From Cyathus striatus (taxonomy: Eukaryota; Basidiomycota; Agaricomycetes; Agaricales; Nidulariaceae): DNA of 64,000 nt. A model generated the notes under the pieces. The model was not told the DNA's origin, made no database searches, and saw only the letters and a program-made list of their open reading frames with translations. Position 1 is the stretch's first letter; every line of letters begins with the position of its first letter. Position numbers and translations under genes: made by a program. This document shows positions 1-11,866 of this stretch, piece after piece. The stretch spans positions 682,001-746,000 of the forward strand of contig JAOVFP010000002.1 in assembly GCA_025738555.1 (NCBI GenBank), read 5' to 3'.

Positions 1-625
1 CAGTAGTTTGTGTTGTTTCCCGCCCCCCCGCTCGCTGTTTCCCACGCTTATAATTTAATGTTTATTCATTTCCTATTAATTGCACATTCTCATTGTTGCC
101 TGCACCTCCGCTCATAATTTCCCACGCTTCCGCTATCATTCTGATCTCTACTCATACTATCTCGCCCTCCCACTCATGATTTCCCACGCTTTCGCTTCTC
201 CTCTAATCCGCTCACAATTTCCCGTACATTTCATCATTCCCGCCCTCCCGCTCATAATTTCCCACGCCTTCGCTTTTCACTTCTGATGCTCACTGTTGTC
301 CACTTCTATTTCCCACGCCTCCGCTTCTGCTGTTCACTGCTATCTGCATCCCCCCTCAACATTTTCCCACGCTTTCGCTGATCATTCCGACCTCTTTTCA
401 CTTTCCCGCCCTCCCGCTCATATTTTCCCACGCCTCCGCTTTTCACTTCTGGTGCTCATTACTGTCTGCTTCTACTTCCCACACCTCCGCTTCTATTGTT
501 CACTGCTGTCCGCATCCCCGCTCAAATTTTCCCACGCTTTCGCTTATCATTCCGACCTCTGTTCATTATCTCCCGCCCTCCTGCTCATAGTTTCCCATGT
601 GTCCGCTCTTACTTTCCCACACAAT
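1..625. repeat. Minisatellite array, about 60-bp unit
   Basis: Imperfect tandem copies of a pyrimidine-rich unit run to about 625. Recurring words are TTCCCACGC, CGCTTTCGCT and CCCGCCCTCCCGCTCATA. Open frames across it are rich in His, Ser, Phe and Pro and simply echo the repeat, so no gene is called. The array may begin before the window. Confidence 0.85.
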
Positions 626-1089
626 TGATACACTTTTCCAACAAATTACATAATCTACTGTAAAAAGCATGGAACATATTATTATAAAGGATTACATAAA
701 AATGTAACTCGCATTTTTTATAAGTTTATTTACATTATTACTTAATATAATATGGTCTACTATGTGTATAACAACCTACATTAAGTGATGCAAAAAGATT
801 GAAAGAAAAAGAGCAAGAACTGAGCTAACAATTTAAGAAAAGACTTGCTCACTGTTAAGAATGATGACTAGGAAGAGTGCCCATCAACAGTCCCGCAATG
901 TGTTCGCGTGTTGATGTCACGGTGATGAATATTTGTGTTGATGTAAGTGATGAATAGTACAACACACGTGCAAATGTGTGTAAATAAAGGCGGGCAGAGT
1001 GCGTGGGAATTGTTGAGCAGAGCTGTAGAAAACATCGGGCGGGGGTATGGAAACAATTAGTGTACACTTACTGTACACTTGAACTTTTG
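626..1089. other. No gene seen
   Basis: AT-rich spacer after the minisatellite. I see no coding pattern, RNA gene or transposon end here. Confidence 0.5.
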
Positions 1090-1530
1090 AAATTAGAATA
1101 TTCGGAACTCGACTTACAGGAACTAAATATAACTCGAGGGAACTTGACTTTCACCAAAAAAAACTTAACTTTAACTCGAAAAAATTAACAGGAGCTCGAA
1201 ATGTTAGCATCCCCTCTACTTGACTTGAGGGAACTTGACTTTCACTCAAAAAATACAAGTGAGTAACTTAACTTGACTCAAAGGAACTTGACTTTCACTT
1301 AAAAAAAAATTAAGTGGTGAACTTAAGTTTACTCGAGGGAACTCGACTTTTCCAAAAATAAAAATGCAAGGAACTTAAGTCCACTCGAAATATGAAAAAG
1401 CCACTCGAGGTAACTTAACTTTGACTCGAAAAAGTTAAGCGAGATCAAAAGTGGAACTCGACTATAACTTAGGTGAGACTCGACTGTAACTCGAAAAACT
1501 CGACAGGAACTCGAAAAGTTAGCAGCCCGG
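1090..1530. repeat. Degenerate tandem repeat with GGAACTTGACTTTCACTC
   Basis: About ten degenerate copies of a roughly 30-40 bp unit built on GGAACTTGACTTTCACTC followed by an A-run and AACTTAA. It has many CTCGAG/ACTCGA words and no open frame of interest. Confidence 0.7.
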
Positions 1531-1802
1531 GCACTAGGTTATCATTTCAACATACCACCAGAAAATCCTATCCCTACCAAACGGGCACGACTCGATGATA
1601 ACAACCCCAAAAAGAAAGGCAACTCTGCTAAATCCGAAAAGTAGTATCAACGGCTTTTGAAAAACTACTGTATTTTTTTTCCACTTTTTATTCAATTATA
1701 ATATGTAACGTCATACATCATATCATATGTATCTATAAATTTATTTCGTTCAACCAGCATAACATTATCCATGAATATTTTTGATCATTCATCATCTCAA
1801 AG

Positions 1803-1832
1803 GCCCGTGCGGATGCACGGGCTATCGGCTAG
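1803..1832 (+). mobile_element. Helitron-like 3' terminus
   Basis: A perfect 8-bp stem (GCCCGTGC / GCACGGGC) with a 4-nt loop is followed after six bases by CTAG and then a T at 1833. A GC-rich hairpin a few bases before a terminal CTRR with a flanking T is the classic Helitron 3' end. No RepHel (Rep/helicase) gene is visible in the preceding 1.8 kb and I could not place the 5' TC end, so this is probably a non-autonomous or truncated copy. Confidence 0.55.
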
Positions 1833-1889
1833 TCATTCATAAAGGGATGTAAGCAAAGGCAACTTTGCGCCAGGTGGAAGGTATTCGTG

Positions 1890-3275
1890 GTGAAACGTTT
1901 GACAAGTGCCTGTCCCCTGATGCGATTTGAGGGGAGGGTTCGTAGGTCGAAAGATAAAAAGAAGAACATAGAAGAACTCCAACGCGAAGATGAGGCTCGG
2001 CAAATACACATAAGCCATAAGTTAGAGATTGATGACGTGACCAGCTACATAAAAGCAGAAATATCGAACGAGAACACTGGCGTTGCGAAAACGAGCAGCA
2101 ATTCATGTTCTCAACGTCTTTGTGATGGCAATACAGCAGCATCACCTAGGCAGATGAGGAGGCTATAGGGGGGGCCACCAATACAATCGATGAAGTCGAG
2201 AAATACCAAGGCGGGTATGACGAAAGCGGACGTAGGGTTCCCAACTCCGGCTTATCTCAGACACATTCTGTCTTAGTTTTGCTACATAGATCTATACGTA
2301 CAACATAGTAAGGGGAATTCAAAATTGGCAGTATGCGTGATTCGTAACGCGTCCTAGCAACAGCACTTGGTGATCACTTCGGAGTTCATAAGTTTGAGAT
2401 TGCGCTTGCACTCTGCTTACCTGGAGGCTTCCATCCTATCCACAAAAATTAAATATAGTAGATAAAAACAATGAGTGGCTTAATATCAGCTCAATTCTCG
2501 GTTTTAACTTTCAATCACTTTTTCGGTGAAGAGGTGTTAAGTCCACTGGGCGTACCTAAACAAAGAATAATAATGCGAGTGTCGAGACTCCGCCGACTGG
2601 GTGTTCCAAGGTGAAAACAATGAAATTAACGGATCAAATATATCGAGTTTCGCAGCACAGGCAGGATGCCTTCTCTATGTACATCGGCAGGGTTATAGCG
2701 ACTGATCCGTATCTGTAGGTACGATAGGGTGATATATGCAGAGGAAGATGTATGAGTCCCCCCAATACCAGCAAGATGAGGCGGAGAAGCATAGATGGAG
2801 TGTTCAGGGCAGCACCTGCGTACAACTGTCGATAACATGAGTAGAATGAATAAGTAGAGGAGAAGCGGCCGTGCGGTTTTAACTTCAACCCCACACGCTC
2901 CCGAGTCGCTAGTCCTCAACTCGACTCCATGATGCCCCAACGCTTGTACGACGATAGATGTAGAACGGCCAGTTGCAACTCTCTAAGCGCTAAATATTCC
3001 TCTCAGACCATCTGTGATTGGTACGGAGTAAAAAGAACACGTCGGCGAAAGGCGTAAGGAAGGAGATGTCTACGCAGCTAACTGTACGAACGGATGGAAG
3101 TCTGCTGTGAGTATGAATCAACGTAACGAAATGCGAAGGGACGTACTGTGTTTCTGATTCGACCCAAACCTGACCGACCCGATACCCGCAAATCCCGATA
3201 CTCGATCTCTGACAAAGGCTATTAGGCGTTTGGTGGGGCTGGAGGAGAATGGCAGTATTGCATGTATAGCGAGGC
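1890..3275. repeat. Dispersed repeat R1, copy 1
   Basis: This sequence is recognisably repeated at 23.05-25.3 kb and, more diverged, at 46.5-47.1 kb. Landmarks shared with other copies are a GGTTCGTAGGTCG-type stretch near 1937, TCCCAACTCCGGCT near 2240, a GATGAGGCGGAGAA stretch near 2774, GTCGATAACATGAG near 2828, and CCGACCCGATAC near 3175. No conserved reading frame links the copies. It may be a decayed transposon or a non-coding repeat of unknown class. Confidence 0.6.
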
Positions 3276-3399
3276 CGCGTAAGGAGATAATTGTAGATGG
3301 AACATCAGAAAAAAAGCGCACCACATACATTGGCGTAGAAATAAAATATAATAGTTAAAAATGTGCTGTAAACCTCAAAAATATATTGTATTGACGACA

Positions 3400-3600
3400 A
3401 ATATTGTGAGCTACTAGTAAGGAACCTCAGAAATACCAACCCAGCAATAGTTGTCAACATTGTATAATATCGTTCCCACAGAATCCAGTACAATACTTAT
3501 GAGCCATATAAGGCTCACAAGGCAATACAAGTTAGCGCAATCCAATACAATTTGTCACAATCTAATACAATGCCCTTACATTGGAATCTTGGACAATAAG
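3400..3600. repeat. AT-rich repeat, related in inverse orientation to 6.24-6.55 kb
   Basis: Tandem words of the CAATACAA / CAATCTAATACAAT type. The reverse complement reads TTGTATTAGATTGT, which also occurs near 6417-6430 on the plus strand followed by a similar AATATTGTAT phrase. The pair could be remnants of the two ends of an inverted-repeat element enclosing 3.6-6.2 kb, but no clean ends or target duplication are visible. Confidence 0.35.
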
Positions 3601-5560
3601 TCAATAAAAGGCGAGCGGAGGGAGTGCTACTAATTGGTACTAGCCCTACTGCTCACTTAGTATTGATTAAAAGCAATTATATTGATCGATAATCATAGTA
3701 CAGCTTGGTAGTTACAGGACAATGGACACAAACATAACAACGTTCGTGATATGAGAGGTGTGCATGCACAAGAAAAAGAAATGTGATGGGACGAGCAAGG
3801 AACAAAGCGAGGAAGAAGAGATAAACGTACAGTGTATGAAAGAGGAACATACGAACAAAAGACAAGGGTGGAACGAACGAATGAAGGAAAAATGGAAGAC
3901 AAGATATGAGACGTACCTTTACGCTCACATTTCCCACTCTCCTCCCTTCTGGTACTAAGCCCCTTCTCCCACCATTTCCAAATACACAACGCACTCGCGA
4001 CATACCCGCGCCGCGAGGCTGAGTACCAACGATAAGGGGTTCAGCGCAGTCGAACTGGAGAGGAGTGTATCAGCTTCATGAATAAAGGGAAAGAGAGAAA
4101 CATACAAAGGGTGAAGGGAGGGGTAAGAGAGACGGCGAATGGAAGAGTGCGAGATAGGAAGAAATTGGAGAGCCCTCGCAGTCGTTGTTGTGGGCATTGT
4201 ACTGTTATAGGCGTCGTCATTACGGGCGTAGGTGGGGGATGTTGAGGCCATCGTGGGCGTTGTATGTATTGTCCTCCTTGTCGTTGTGAGCGAGGGCTAT
4301 GTCGTAGTCGGAGTAGTGGTGGCTTGCACTGGTACAAAAGGGGGTCGCTGATTGAGGGAGTGGACTTCAGGTGAGTGGTGGATGTGGCAGGGTTGTAGTA
4401 GCAGCGACGGTGGTGGGCGAGACGAGCGCGAAATAGCACTTCGCCGGCGCCAGCCCTCTTAGATGAAACAGAACCGTCCCTCCTCGTGCTTCCCTTCCAC
4501 GCACAAAGGTCTTCCTATATGTACCTTCATATTCACCGGTGTGAGTTGAAGAATCCACCATTAGTATATGCTACACAGAAAGTAAGGAACTTAACCACCT
4601 ACTAGTAGTCCCCCATATCAACCCGGCCCAAACTGAACCAAAGCGCCAGTCGATCAACACGCCTCTCCTTCTCACTCACCCTCCAGCGCCTGGTAGAACC
4701 TCACAGCCTCGAACGAAACATTACCCTCCTCTCGAGTCTTAGAGACTCCTTGATATCCTTCGCGCACGTGCAAAGCTGCTGTGCAGAAGCATGATCTGGA
4801 TTGTACTCTGTCAGGTTCTCGACGTCATTCGTGCCCATGAGAAACAGAGTGTGAGGATATTGAAGGAGGCTGGCACAATGTGTTGTGTGTCACTAAAGAA
4901 GTAGTCAAGTATAAGTACCATCACGAGTTGAAGAAAGAAGAGGCATACTTTTTGAGGGAGAAGGTGTGAATGGCATTCTAGCCTTCGATTATCGAGCAGA
5001 AGCATTTGAGGGAGTTAGATGAGTAGAAGTAGAAAGGAAGACAGGAGGGGGAGGGAGGGGACGGGAAAGGGAGGGAGATGGGATGGGGATGGCAGAGGGA
5101 AGATGGTGGGGGTAAGAAAGAAAGAGTGAGCCAACGACTGGCACCGAACTAGCACTGTGCATGGGCCAGGCGCATAATGATGCGTACTTGTTTGTTTGGC
5201 ATAAGTCTTGACACAACAGAACAAACAAAGTCACAAATTGTGACTGGCCCATGGCCCCCGTGCACACGGTCTGTCTCTGACTCTGAGAGCCTGCCAAAAT
5301 ATTAGATATGACTCGAAACGCGCTTTGTATTCATACAGATATCGTTCCTGCGATAAAGTCGACAGTTGGATCCAATTCGACGGCTAGAAAGAAGATAATC
5401 GTTAGACACATGTTTTAGACTACTAGAATCAATGAAGAACGTATCTTTGTCGTGGTTCTGAGCGTCGCTCATTGCAACGACGGATTTGGGTGGATATATA
5501 CGGTCTGGGTACCGAAAGCTGACTTATATTGGATTCTGATTAATTGATTGATCACGATCA
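3601..5560. other. No convincing gene
   Basis: About 2 kb of mixed-composition sequence with a purine-rich tract around 5040-5110. Open frames on the minus strand are low-complexity Ser/Pro/Leu shadows of that tract. I recognise no domain. Confidence 0.45.
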
Positions 5561-5689
5561 CAATTCAATCATTTCTGTCTTATCTAGTCATTGGGAGTCA
5601 TTTCACACCTTTGAAGACGAAGGAGGGGTCACATGTAATTATTATTATTAATACACACTACTTACTGGAACAGTGGGCATTTACATAAT

Positions 5690-5962
5690 CGTACTTCAAG
5701 CCCCTCAACCACAACCAATCCGCATGCATTGGCTTCACTTGCAGCCTCGTCTGAACAATACCTTATTGAACTCCGTGACTTCAACATCGTCATCTTGCCG
5801 GTACCTCGACAACTCGATGACGCACTGGTTTCTCTATTTCAGATACTGGGCTGGGGGTTGAACGGGAACGTGAGGGGGTATATATATTACGATCCTCCAT
5901 TGAACCAGTATCAGAGACTAGTTTATCGTAAACAGGGTGTTGGTGATCCTAGAATTGCATGA
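5690..5962 (+). CDS. Uncharacterised short open frame, possibly an exon fragment
   Basis: An open stretch of about 80 codons ends at a TGA at 5960-5962. It has a balanced residue mix (a segment reading ELRDFNIVILPVPRQLDD followed by a hydrophobic run and a Gly-rich tail), so it looks more protein-like than surrounding frames. I do not recognise a family. It has no supported start and no clear exon partners, and could be a fragment of a gene or element lost between the repeats on either side. Confidence 0.2.
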   Translation, partial: RTSSPSTTTNPHALASLAASSEQYLIELRDFNIVILPVPRQLDDALVSLFQILGWGLNGNVRGYIYYDPPLNQYQRLVYRKQGVGDPRIA

Positions 5963-6239
5963 GTCGTCGAATCGCATATGCACGGAATGGATGCATCCCG
6001 AATCAAAGTTCATACCTAGTACTATAAACCAAATGGGCTATTGTGTGTTCCTAAAGCCCCACAAGGCTGCAAAAACTAGTCCAATCACTCATCGATACCT
6101 AATAATTATATTTATTCTATTTAAATTTCTTAATCCCCAATAATAAGTTGCAGAAGTCATTTAAGTTTGATTCACTGTTTGAAGCCTACTCTTGCTAGGT
6201 TTGTCCATATTTTCACACATAGTGTCCAATGCTGTTGCC

Positions 6240-6550
6240 AAACAATGTTGCAACAACATATCAAATGTTTGTATCGCCGTTGCCAAATAATGGTCAACAT
6301 ATCTGCTAGGATTCAATATTTATTGTGATTGGGTTACAATAATTGCACACACATTGTAAAATACAAAAGATAATTGTACAATATTATATTGTGCAACATT
6401 TATTCCAGACATCTTGTATTAGATTGTAGAAATATTGTATGGGGACTGCAATAGTTGTGAGCACATTGTATGACTTAATAATAATTGTATAGAATTGTAA
6501 TGGTCAGTAACTATTGTATTGATATTGCATGAGTGCACAAGTACTGTAAC
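6240..6550. repeat. AT-rich TTGTAT repeat region
   Basis: Clustered ATTGTAT, ACATTGTA and TTGTATTAGATTGT words. It is the inverse-orientation relative of 3.40-3.60 kb described above. Confidence 0.35.
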
Positions 6551-6739
6551 ACATTGCGTGCCGAACATAATTATTTCGGCAGATTCCATGACCAGCAATC
6601 AAATGCGCGTCATCTGCTTTTTTTCTGATGAACGGTTCTCTAAAGACTGCTCCGCGGATTAGCATCCGAGAGTTGGAATATACATGGATGAGACAGCGCT
6701 CTCAGTTTCATATCATGAAACCGAGCCCTCTTATCTCAA

Positions 6740-6935
6740 TGTCGCGTATTGTTTGAAATTTGGGTTAGGCAAACCCAAGGCAGTAGTCTTGAGACGACTC
6801 ACATAACACGGGAAGGGTTTCCAAAGGGTTCGTAAGAAAGAGGAGGGAGGGCGTTGAGGTTGATGACAATAACGATGACGAACAACGGATGTGGGTCGAG
6901 CTTGAGGAAAGTGGTCTTTCTACGTCAGCGGAGAT
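6740..6935. repeat. Dispersed repeat R2, copy 1
   Basis: This stretch matches 25.51-25.69 kb in the same orientation. Shared landmarks in order are GTCTTGAG, GGGTTCGTA(A/G)GAAAGAGG, GTTGATGAC(A/G)AT(A/G)A, and GGAAAGTGGTCTT followed by CTACGT. The spacing is conserved over about 190 bp. Nature unknown. Confidence 0.6.
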
Positions 6936-7577
6936 ATCAGAGCTGTGAGAAGGATACCTGGATCGGTGTCATAGTTCTGTGACTGTAACGGTCTCGACCC
7001 GAGCGCCTAATCATGTGACTTATCTTTTTTCGTCTTCGTTTGCTTTCGTAGTGGAATACTTATAGGTAGTGGCTTAGTATAAACTATAGTGTTTCGTCAT
7101 ATGTACTCTACATTGGTATATGAGCACTCGGTAGTTAAATAGTATGTGTTACGAAAACTAAGTTTGCCCCCCATCGAATTACTCCATTCAAATGCCTTAA
7201 TGCATAGTCCAGAGTGTAATGCAGATAAACGAGGACGTAATCTTACCATGTTTCTCAATACTTGCTATGTAGTCTTACAATAAATGTACTTCTGCTGATG
7301 AATGTTAATACTCGGAATTGTCAACATACAGCCTAATTTTGGCCTAATTGATTACAAGTAATGTATGATTTTCTAAAATTAAAGCGAATCTTTTCAACCT
7401 AGTTTGCTGTAATGGCACTTTGCTTACATGGGCTTTGAATTTTTGATAACTTAAATATGATCAGCAATCGTGATGTGATAGGAAGGGACCTGTAATATTG
7501 AAAAAAATGTACATATGGTTACAAAACCGACTCGAATAATAAGAAATGGCCAAAGTAAGCACACATCTACTCAGTAA
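6936..7577. other. No gene seen
   Basis: AT-rich sequence downstream of the minus-strand membrane-protein gene. It presumably holds that gene's 3' untranslated region just below 7578; no repeat or RNA gene recognised. Confidence 0.4.
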
Positions 7578-9963
7578 TTAAGACGTATCCATCTCGCCAT
7601 TGATAAAGTCTTCGAGTTTACTATCGACTCTCTCTTTTGTCCTTTCCAATGGTTCATTAACTGTTGCGTCATGGAAAGAGTCTTCAAGTTCACTTTTAGC
7701 TCTTTTTCCCGCGCTTTCCGGTGGATCTTTAGCTGTCTGTATTACGATAGTCGTTGGGGATTGCAATAAGTGTTATGTAAAGCGATATAAAATCATAACG
7801 TACCATGTCATCGTACGTTACTACGTGTCCCCAATCGTCTGGTCCATGCGCCTTGGGTATATATGCAACTAAAAGCGGCCTAATGTCGGTAGGATCAAAT
7901 CTCTTCGCTACTGTTTTCGACATAACAATGGCTATAACGAGGACAACCAACGCAGCAAGGTTCACCAAAGTTAAAGGCATCAGAAAGCCCACATGTCTGA
8001 TATCAACAGACCAGCCGACTACTTCGAAGCTCGCTACACCATTTACCACGCGTGTACAGGTAGGAGGTCGGCCTGAAAATGCCGAATAAAGCAGACGAGA
8101 ATAGGTGGCCTGTGATGGGTATTATATTAATAATAAGTAATAGCGATATAAATACGATCAATCACCTCATATTCAAGGATACCTTGAATCATGGCCTCGT
8201 AAAGGCGCAGATATTGGGTACTTGGAACGTAAGGGGGAAGATTAAAAACCTTGACTCCGAAAGTAATAACCGACTCTGCTACAAGGTTGGATTCCCAGTT
8301 TTGAGCTTCCCAAACGACGCCGCCGACGGTCATCATAGCACGATCAAGAAATCCGGGAAATGCGATGGGAGACGTTGATATACGTCCCTCTGAGATAAAA
8401 AGATTGGGAGCAGACTGGTAAGTTACGTTGAAAACTGCAGGCTGTATTGGAGACACAGTGCAAGTTATATTTCCGATTGCCGATTTGTAACCAGCCCCAG
8501 CCCCACGTAGGTAAATGTAGTATGAAGATTGTTCTCCGTCAGTCTGCTTTGATTTGCATGTCCAAAATGCTAGTGTGTTGTTGCACAAAATCGATACAAA
8601 TGTTTTGTTAGGTTCGAAGATGTTTTCCATGCTGTCAGGGTCACAGGTTCCGTTATACTGATATAGCCCCTGTACGGGCGGAACCATGTCATAAACATTT
8701 ATAGGTGATTCCGTGTCATAACTGCAGGTGATATTGCTGGAGAGGCCTTGATGTTCCAAGGTATAGTTGTACGAAAGCATTGCAGCTCTTTGTGAGGGTA
8801 TCGAAAACGCCGATGAGTTTAGAGTGTCAAACTCAGGAACACCGTTTGGACCGATTGGCAGGACTCCTCTAATAGGTCCCAGAAAATGGAGACTAGAGTT
8901 AGACAGTTGACTGAAAGTGAGACTCTGGGTATTGTTTGGGAGCGAAGAAAGAATCTAAGAGGAAAACTAGATCAGTAATTTAGAAGTAGATGTAATGCAC
9001 GAAATTGACGAACATTTCCCCGACCAGCTTCAAGGACATCGACCATCTGGTTTTCGCCGAGACACGTAGTGTAGTGTAGACCTTTATATGTCTTGGAAGC
9101 AATATTTCAGGGGTTATGTTAATACTGATTGTAATTTTACCGCTTACCTCCCAATCACATTGATTTGGTATTTGATTGCTCGCGAGCCAGTTTATGCAGT
9201 CAGGAGAGATAGAGGAGAAATCGATCTCTGTTCCTGAAAGGCTCGTCGTTCTGTTGAAGCTGACCGGATTTATAAGACTGGTGACACTTGATGGAACGAA
9301 TGTGAAGCAAACGATACATGCTCCTACCAAGGTCACAAGCAACCATCTGTTACGAACAAACAGATGCTTTAAATCCTGAATCTTCCACGGCCATTTATGG
9401 TGTCTAAGTGCTGATATCAATGAAACATGGAAGACAGTAACCCCTTTATTATCCGAGACCCATTCCTGAGCAAATCGAAGAATGGAAAAAGAGAAAAGAA
9501 TATCAACAATCAAAGTGATTACGTTGCCAATTAACGTCACAAAGAAGTTGACAGTGTGAGGGTTTTCCGTAACCACATTTGCGAAGTGGTTTCCAGCTTG
9601 TATACCGCCTAAGGCAAAAACGACTCCGAAAAATATCCAAGGCCAAACTAACATGATAAAAATTCCTCCCAACAGGAGAATGTCATAAAATCGGCGTTCA
9701 GCTATAGATTCAGCTGACACGTATGTTAGAATCCTGTGTGTTTGGGTACAAAGAAACGAACCTGCAACGCCGTTCGTTGATTCGGCAGAATTTTTGCTAG
9801 GCCCTATTACTTGTATTGGTGCGGAGCCATTGCATCAGATAACTAATGATATGCACTGACCTGGAACATTTTCCTTTGTGTCTTTGGATTTGGATTCAAC
9901 TCCGGTGACTAGGGTAATGCCACTGGTCGGTTGATGTATGAACTCGGGCTTAGCAGACGACAT
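7578..9963 (-). CDS. Multi-pass membrane protein, about 656 aa, five exons
   Basis: Exons on the minus strand are 9963-9861, 9761-9148, 8954-8166, 8109-7804 and 7736-7578. All four introns are GT-AG (99, 193, 56 and 67 nt) and phases agree throughout. The start is the ATG at 9963: the frame opening at 9720 begins with GTG and is only the inside of exon 2. About 50 cytosolic-looking residues precede a hydrophobic helix pair (segments around LLLGGIFIMLVWPWIFFGV and NFFVTLIGNVITLIVDILF), then a third helix (WLLVTLVGACIVCFTFV). A long, probably extracellular region follows with many N-glycosylation sequons (NRT, NNT, NIT, NVT) and scattered cysteines. A last helix (VLVIAIVMS region) precedes a charged acidic/basic tail. 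I recall similar uncharacterised proteins as abundant in Agaricomycetes, but assign no function. The gene looks intact. Confidence 0.8.
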
Positions 9964-10449
9964 TCGATAATATTGGTATGAACGCGAGGGGTGAAGTTTC
10001 GGGGGCACAGAAGGCCTTCTTAAACATAAGTAGTATATTCTTAAAGAAGTTTCCCAAGCTGACGTTTGGATTCGAACACATGTTAACGGCGCCACTTCCA
10101 GTGATCTTGCTCGAAGGTAAGCACGAGCGTGTATTGCAGAAGTGTTCTCACTAGCCTCGAGGATAGATGGGACGTCTGTTGAGTGGATGATTAATGTTAC
10201 CGGCCTAATATTGTGAAGAGAGATATTTATATGTATCCGTTTCGATCGCAATTGGAAATAAATGTCTCCAGTTTGGCGCTACGTCCCATCTAGCGCTTCC
10301 AGAACGTTGCACCCGCCGTCACTTCATGTTACTTGTTCTGTATGTATCAGCCGAGTCTTTACCTATAACTTATAAGACTTAAATACTGTGAGAGCATCTC
10401 ATGATAGTTAGAGGTATTTACTATAGCTGTAATCAAATTGCGATTCTTC

Positions 10450-10735
10450 CAATGGGCGTTTGGCGGTTCCAGCATGGATGACCACTGTGAGTTGCTAAAT
10501 TAAACTTCTACTAATGCCGTTCCCCGAGTGAGTGCTAATGCATTGGCGCTTATGATCGAAGACAAATGGTGTGCTGTCAGCATTTGCACCTTCGTTTTTC
10601 TAATTAAATTCCAAATCTGGAGGTAAGTATATTTTCGTGTTGAACACGCTGAGTACTATGCATTCATTTCACCACCGGATAGAGCGACGGACGACTTATT
10701 GATAGCGAAGATGATAGCGTGACAATCAGAATAGA
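10450..10735. repeat. Duplicated upstream block, copy 1
   Basis: Shares an ordered series of words with 11.36-11.65 kb: CAATGGGC(G/A)TTTGGCGGTTC, ATGATCGAAGA, AATTCC/ATCGGC-type spacers, TATATT(T/C)TCGTGT, and GGATAGAGCGA followed by GGACGAC and TATTGATAGC. Divergence is substantial, so the duplication is old. Confidence 0.65.
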
Positions 10736-11261
10736 CAGGACCTGCAACCCTGAGAAGTTTGACCGAAAATTCGAAAAGTTTGGGCAGGCTAAGCGAGCTC
10801 CAACAGGTACCTCGCGAAATTAACGAACCAATGCGCCACACAAGTCGGTGTAACGTCAGCGAGTCTGCATTTGGTCTGCACCCTTCGCGTTGCTCTTCAA
10901 CTGCCTTTCCCCGCTGTCTTCACTACTATTAGCTAAACATCATCATGAATCACACCAAAGAGTGTAATAATACTGGACAGTATCGCTGCACTCAAGTTAA
11001 TTTCAAGGCTATATACTGTACTTATGTACAGAAGTCTACCCTATGTACTGCTCAGCCATCTCGCGCGCACGGTGGGGTATAATGGAGTGAGAAATGTGAC
11101 AGATTCAGTTGGGAGCTCGAGCTGACAAGACCAACGCGAGCCACCTTCTGTTTGTGTAAGGACTAGCAACTTTAACCGGGATGCAGGTCCGGTCTAATAG
11201 AAGCGATCACTGAACGTCCAATTTTATAGACATGTTGTGAATAACCTTTATGATTTTTAAG

Positions 11262-11655
11262 GTCAATAGAGCTATTGCGGTGCATGTCATCTCCGGTAGC
11301 CATTGAACTTAGTTCATGATCGAAGACAAATAATGGCCATCGGAATTTCCGACTCCTTCAATGGGCATTTGGCGGTTCCAGCTTGAATTAAACCAATGTG
11401 AGTAGTGCGAGGTTCCAAAACATTGCCGTGCATGTCATGTCCAGTAACCAACATAGCTCATGATCGAAGATAAATGAAGGGCTGTCAGAATTTTCGCCTT
11501 CTTTAATTACCATCGGCTTCAGAAAGAAGATCAGCAGGTATATTCTCGTGTCGAACATGCTGGATATGCATTTCTTTCATCGTTGGATAGAGCGAGGGAC
11601 GACCTATTGATAGCTAAGAACGAAGATAAGAGTATGGATATGACGCGTCCCAATC
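11262..11655. repeat. Duplicated upstream block, copy 2 with a partial third copy
   Basis: The main copy is 11360-11655. A shorter partial copy just before it repeats TGCATGTCAT and ATGATCGAAGA(C/T)AAAT. The block ends about 210 bp before the GH5-type start codon, so it lies in that gene's probable promoter region. Confidence 0.6.
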
Positions 11656-11788
11656 AGAACTCTAGAATTCTCAGGACTTTCAATGTGATCGTTGAGCGTC
11701 GAACTTCATTAATACTTATCATCAGCGAGCATACCTTCTTGCTTTCGAGCATTAATATCATACTATTGAAGTGCCCACAATATTCTGA

Positions 11789-11797
11789 TATATAAGG
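11789..11797 (+). promoter_or_regulatory. TATA box of the GH5-type gene
   Basis: TATATAAGG lies 70 bp upstream of the ATG at 11867, a normal distance for a fungal core promoter. Confidence 0.5.
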
Positions 11798-11866
11798 CAC
11801 CTTACCAGCAATATCTTCACACTAGAGAAGTTGTCGTCCTTATTCCATCTTCATTCATCCTGCAAC

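Noticed and set aside
80..628. Open frames of 68 and 110 codons rich in His/Phe/Pro/Ser
   Set aside because: They are translations of a 60-bp minisatellite and show no protein-like composition outside the repeat.
8980..9720. Membrane-protein gene starting at 9720
   Set aside because: The codon at 9720 is GTG and lies inside exon 2; an upstream exon with a proper ATG at 9963 joins in phase through a GT-AG intron.
10055..10085. tRNA-like GGATTCGAAC word
   Set aside because: No matching A box or foldable arms at the right distance.
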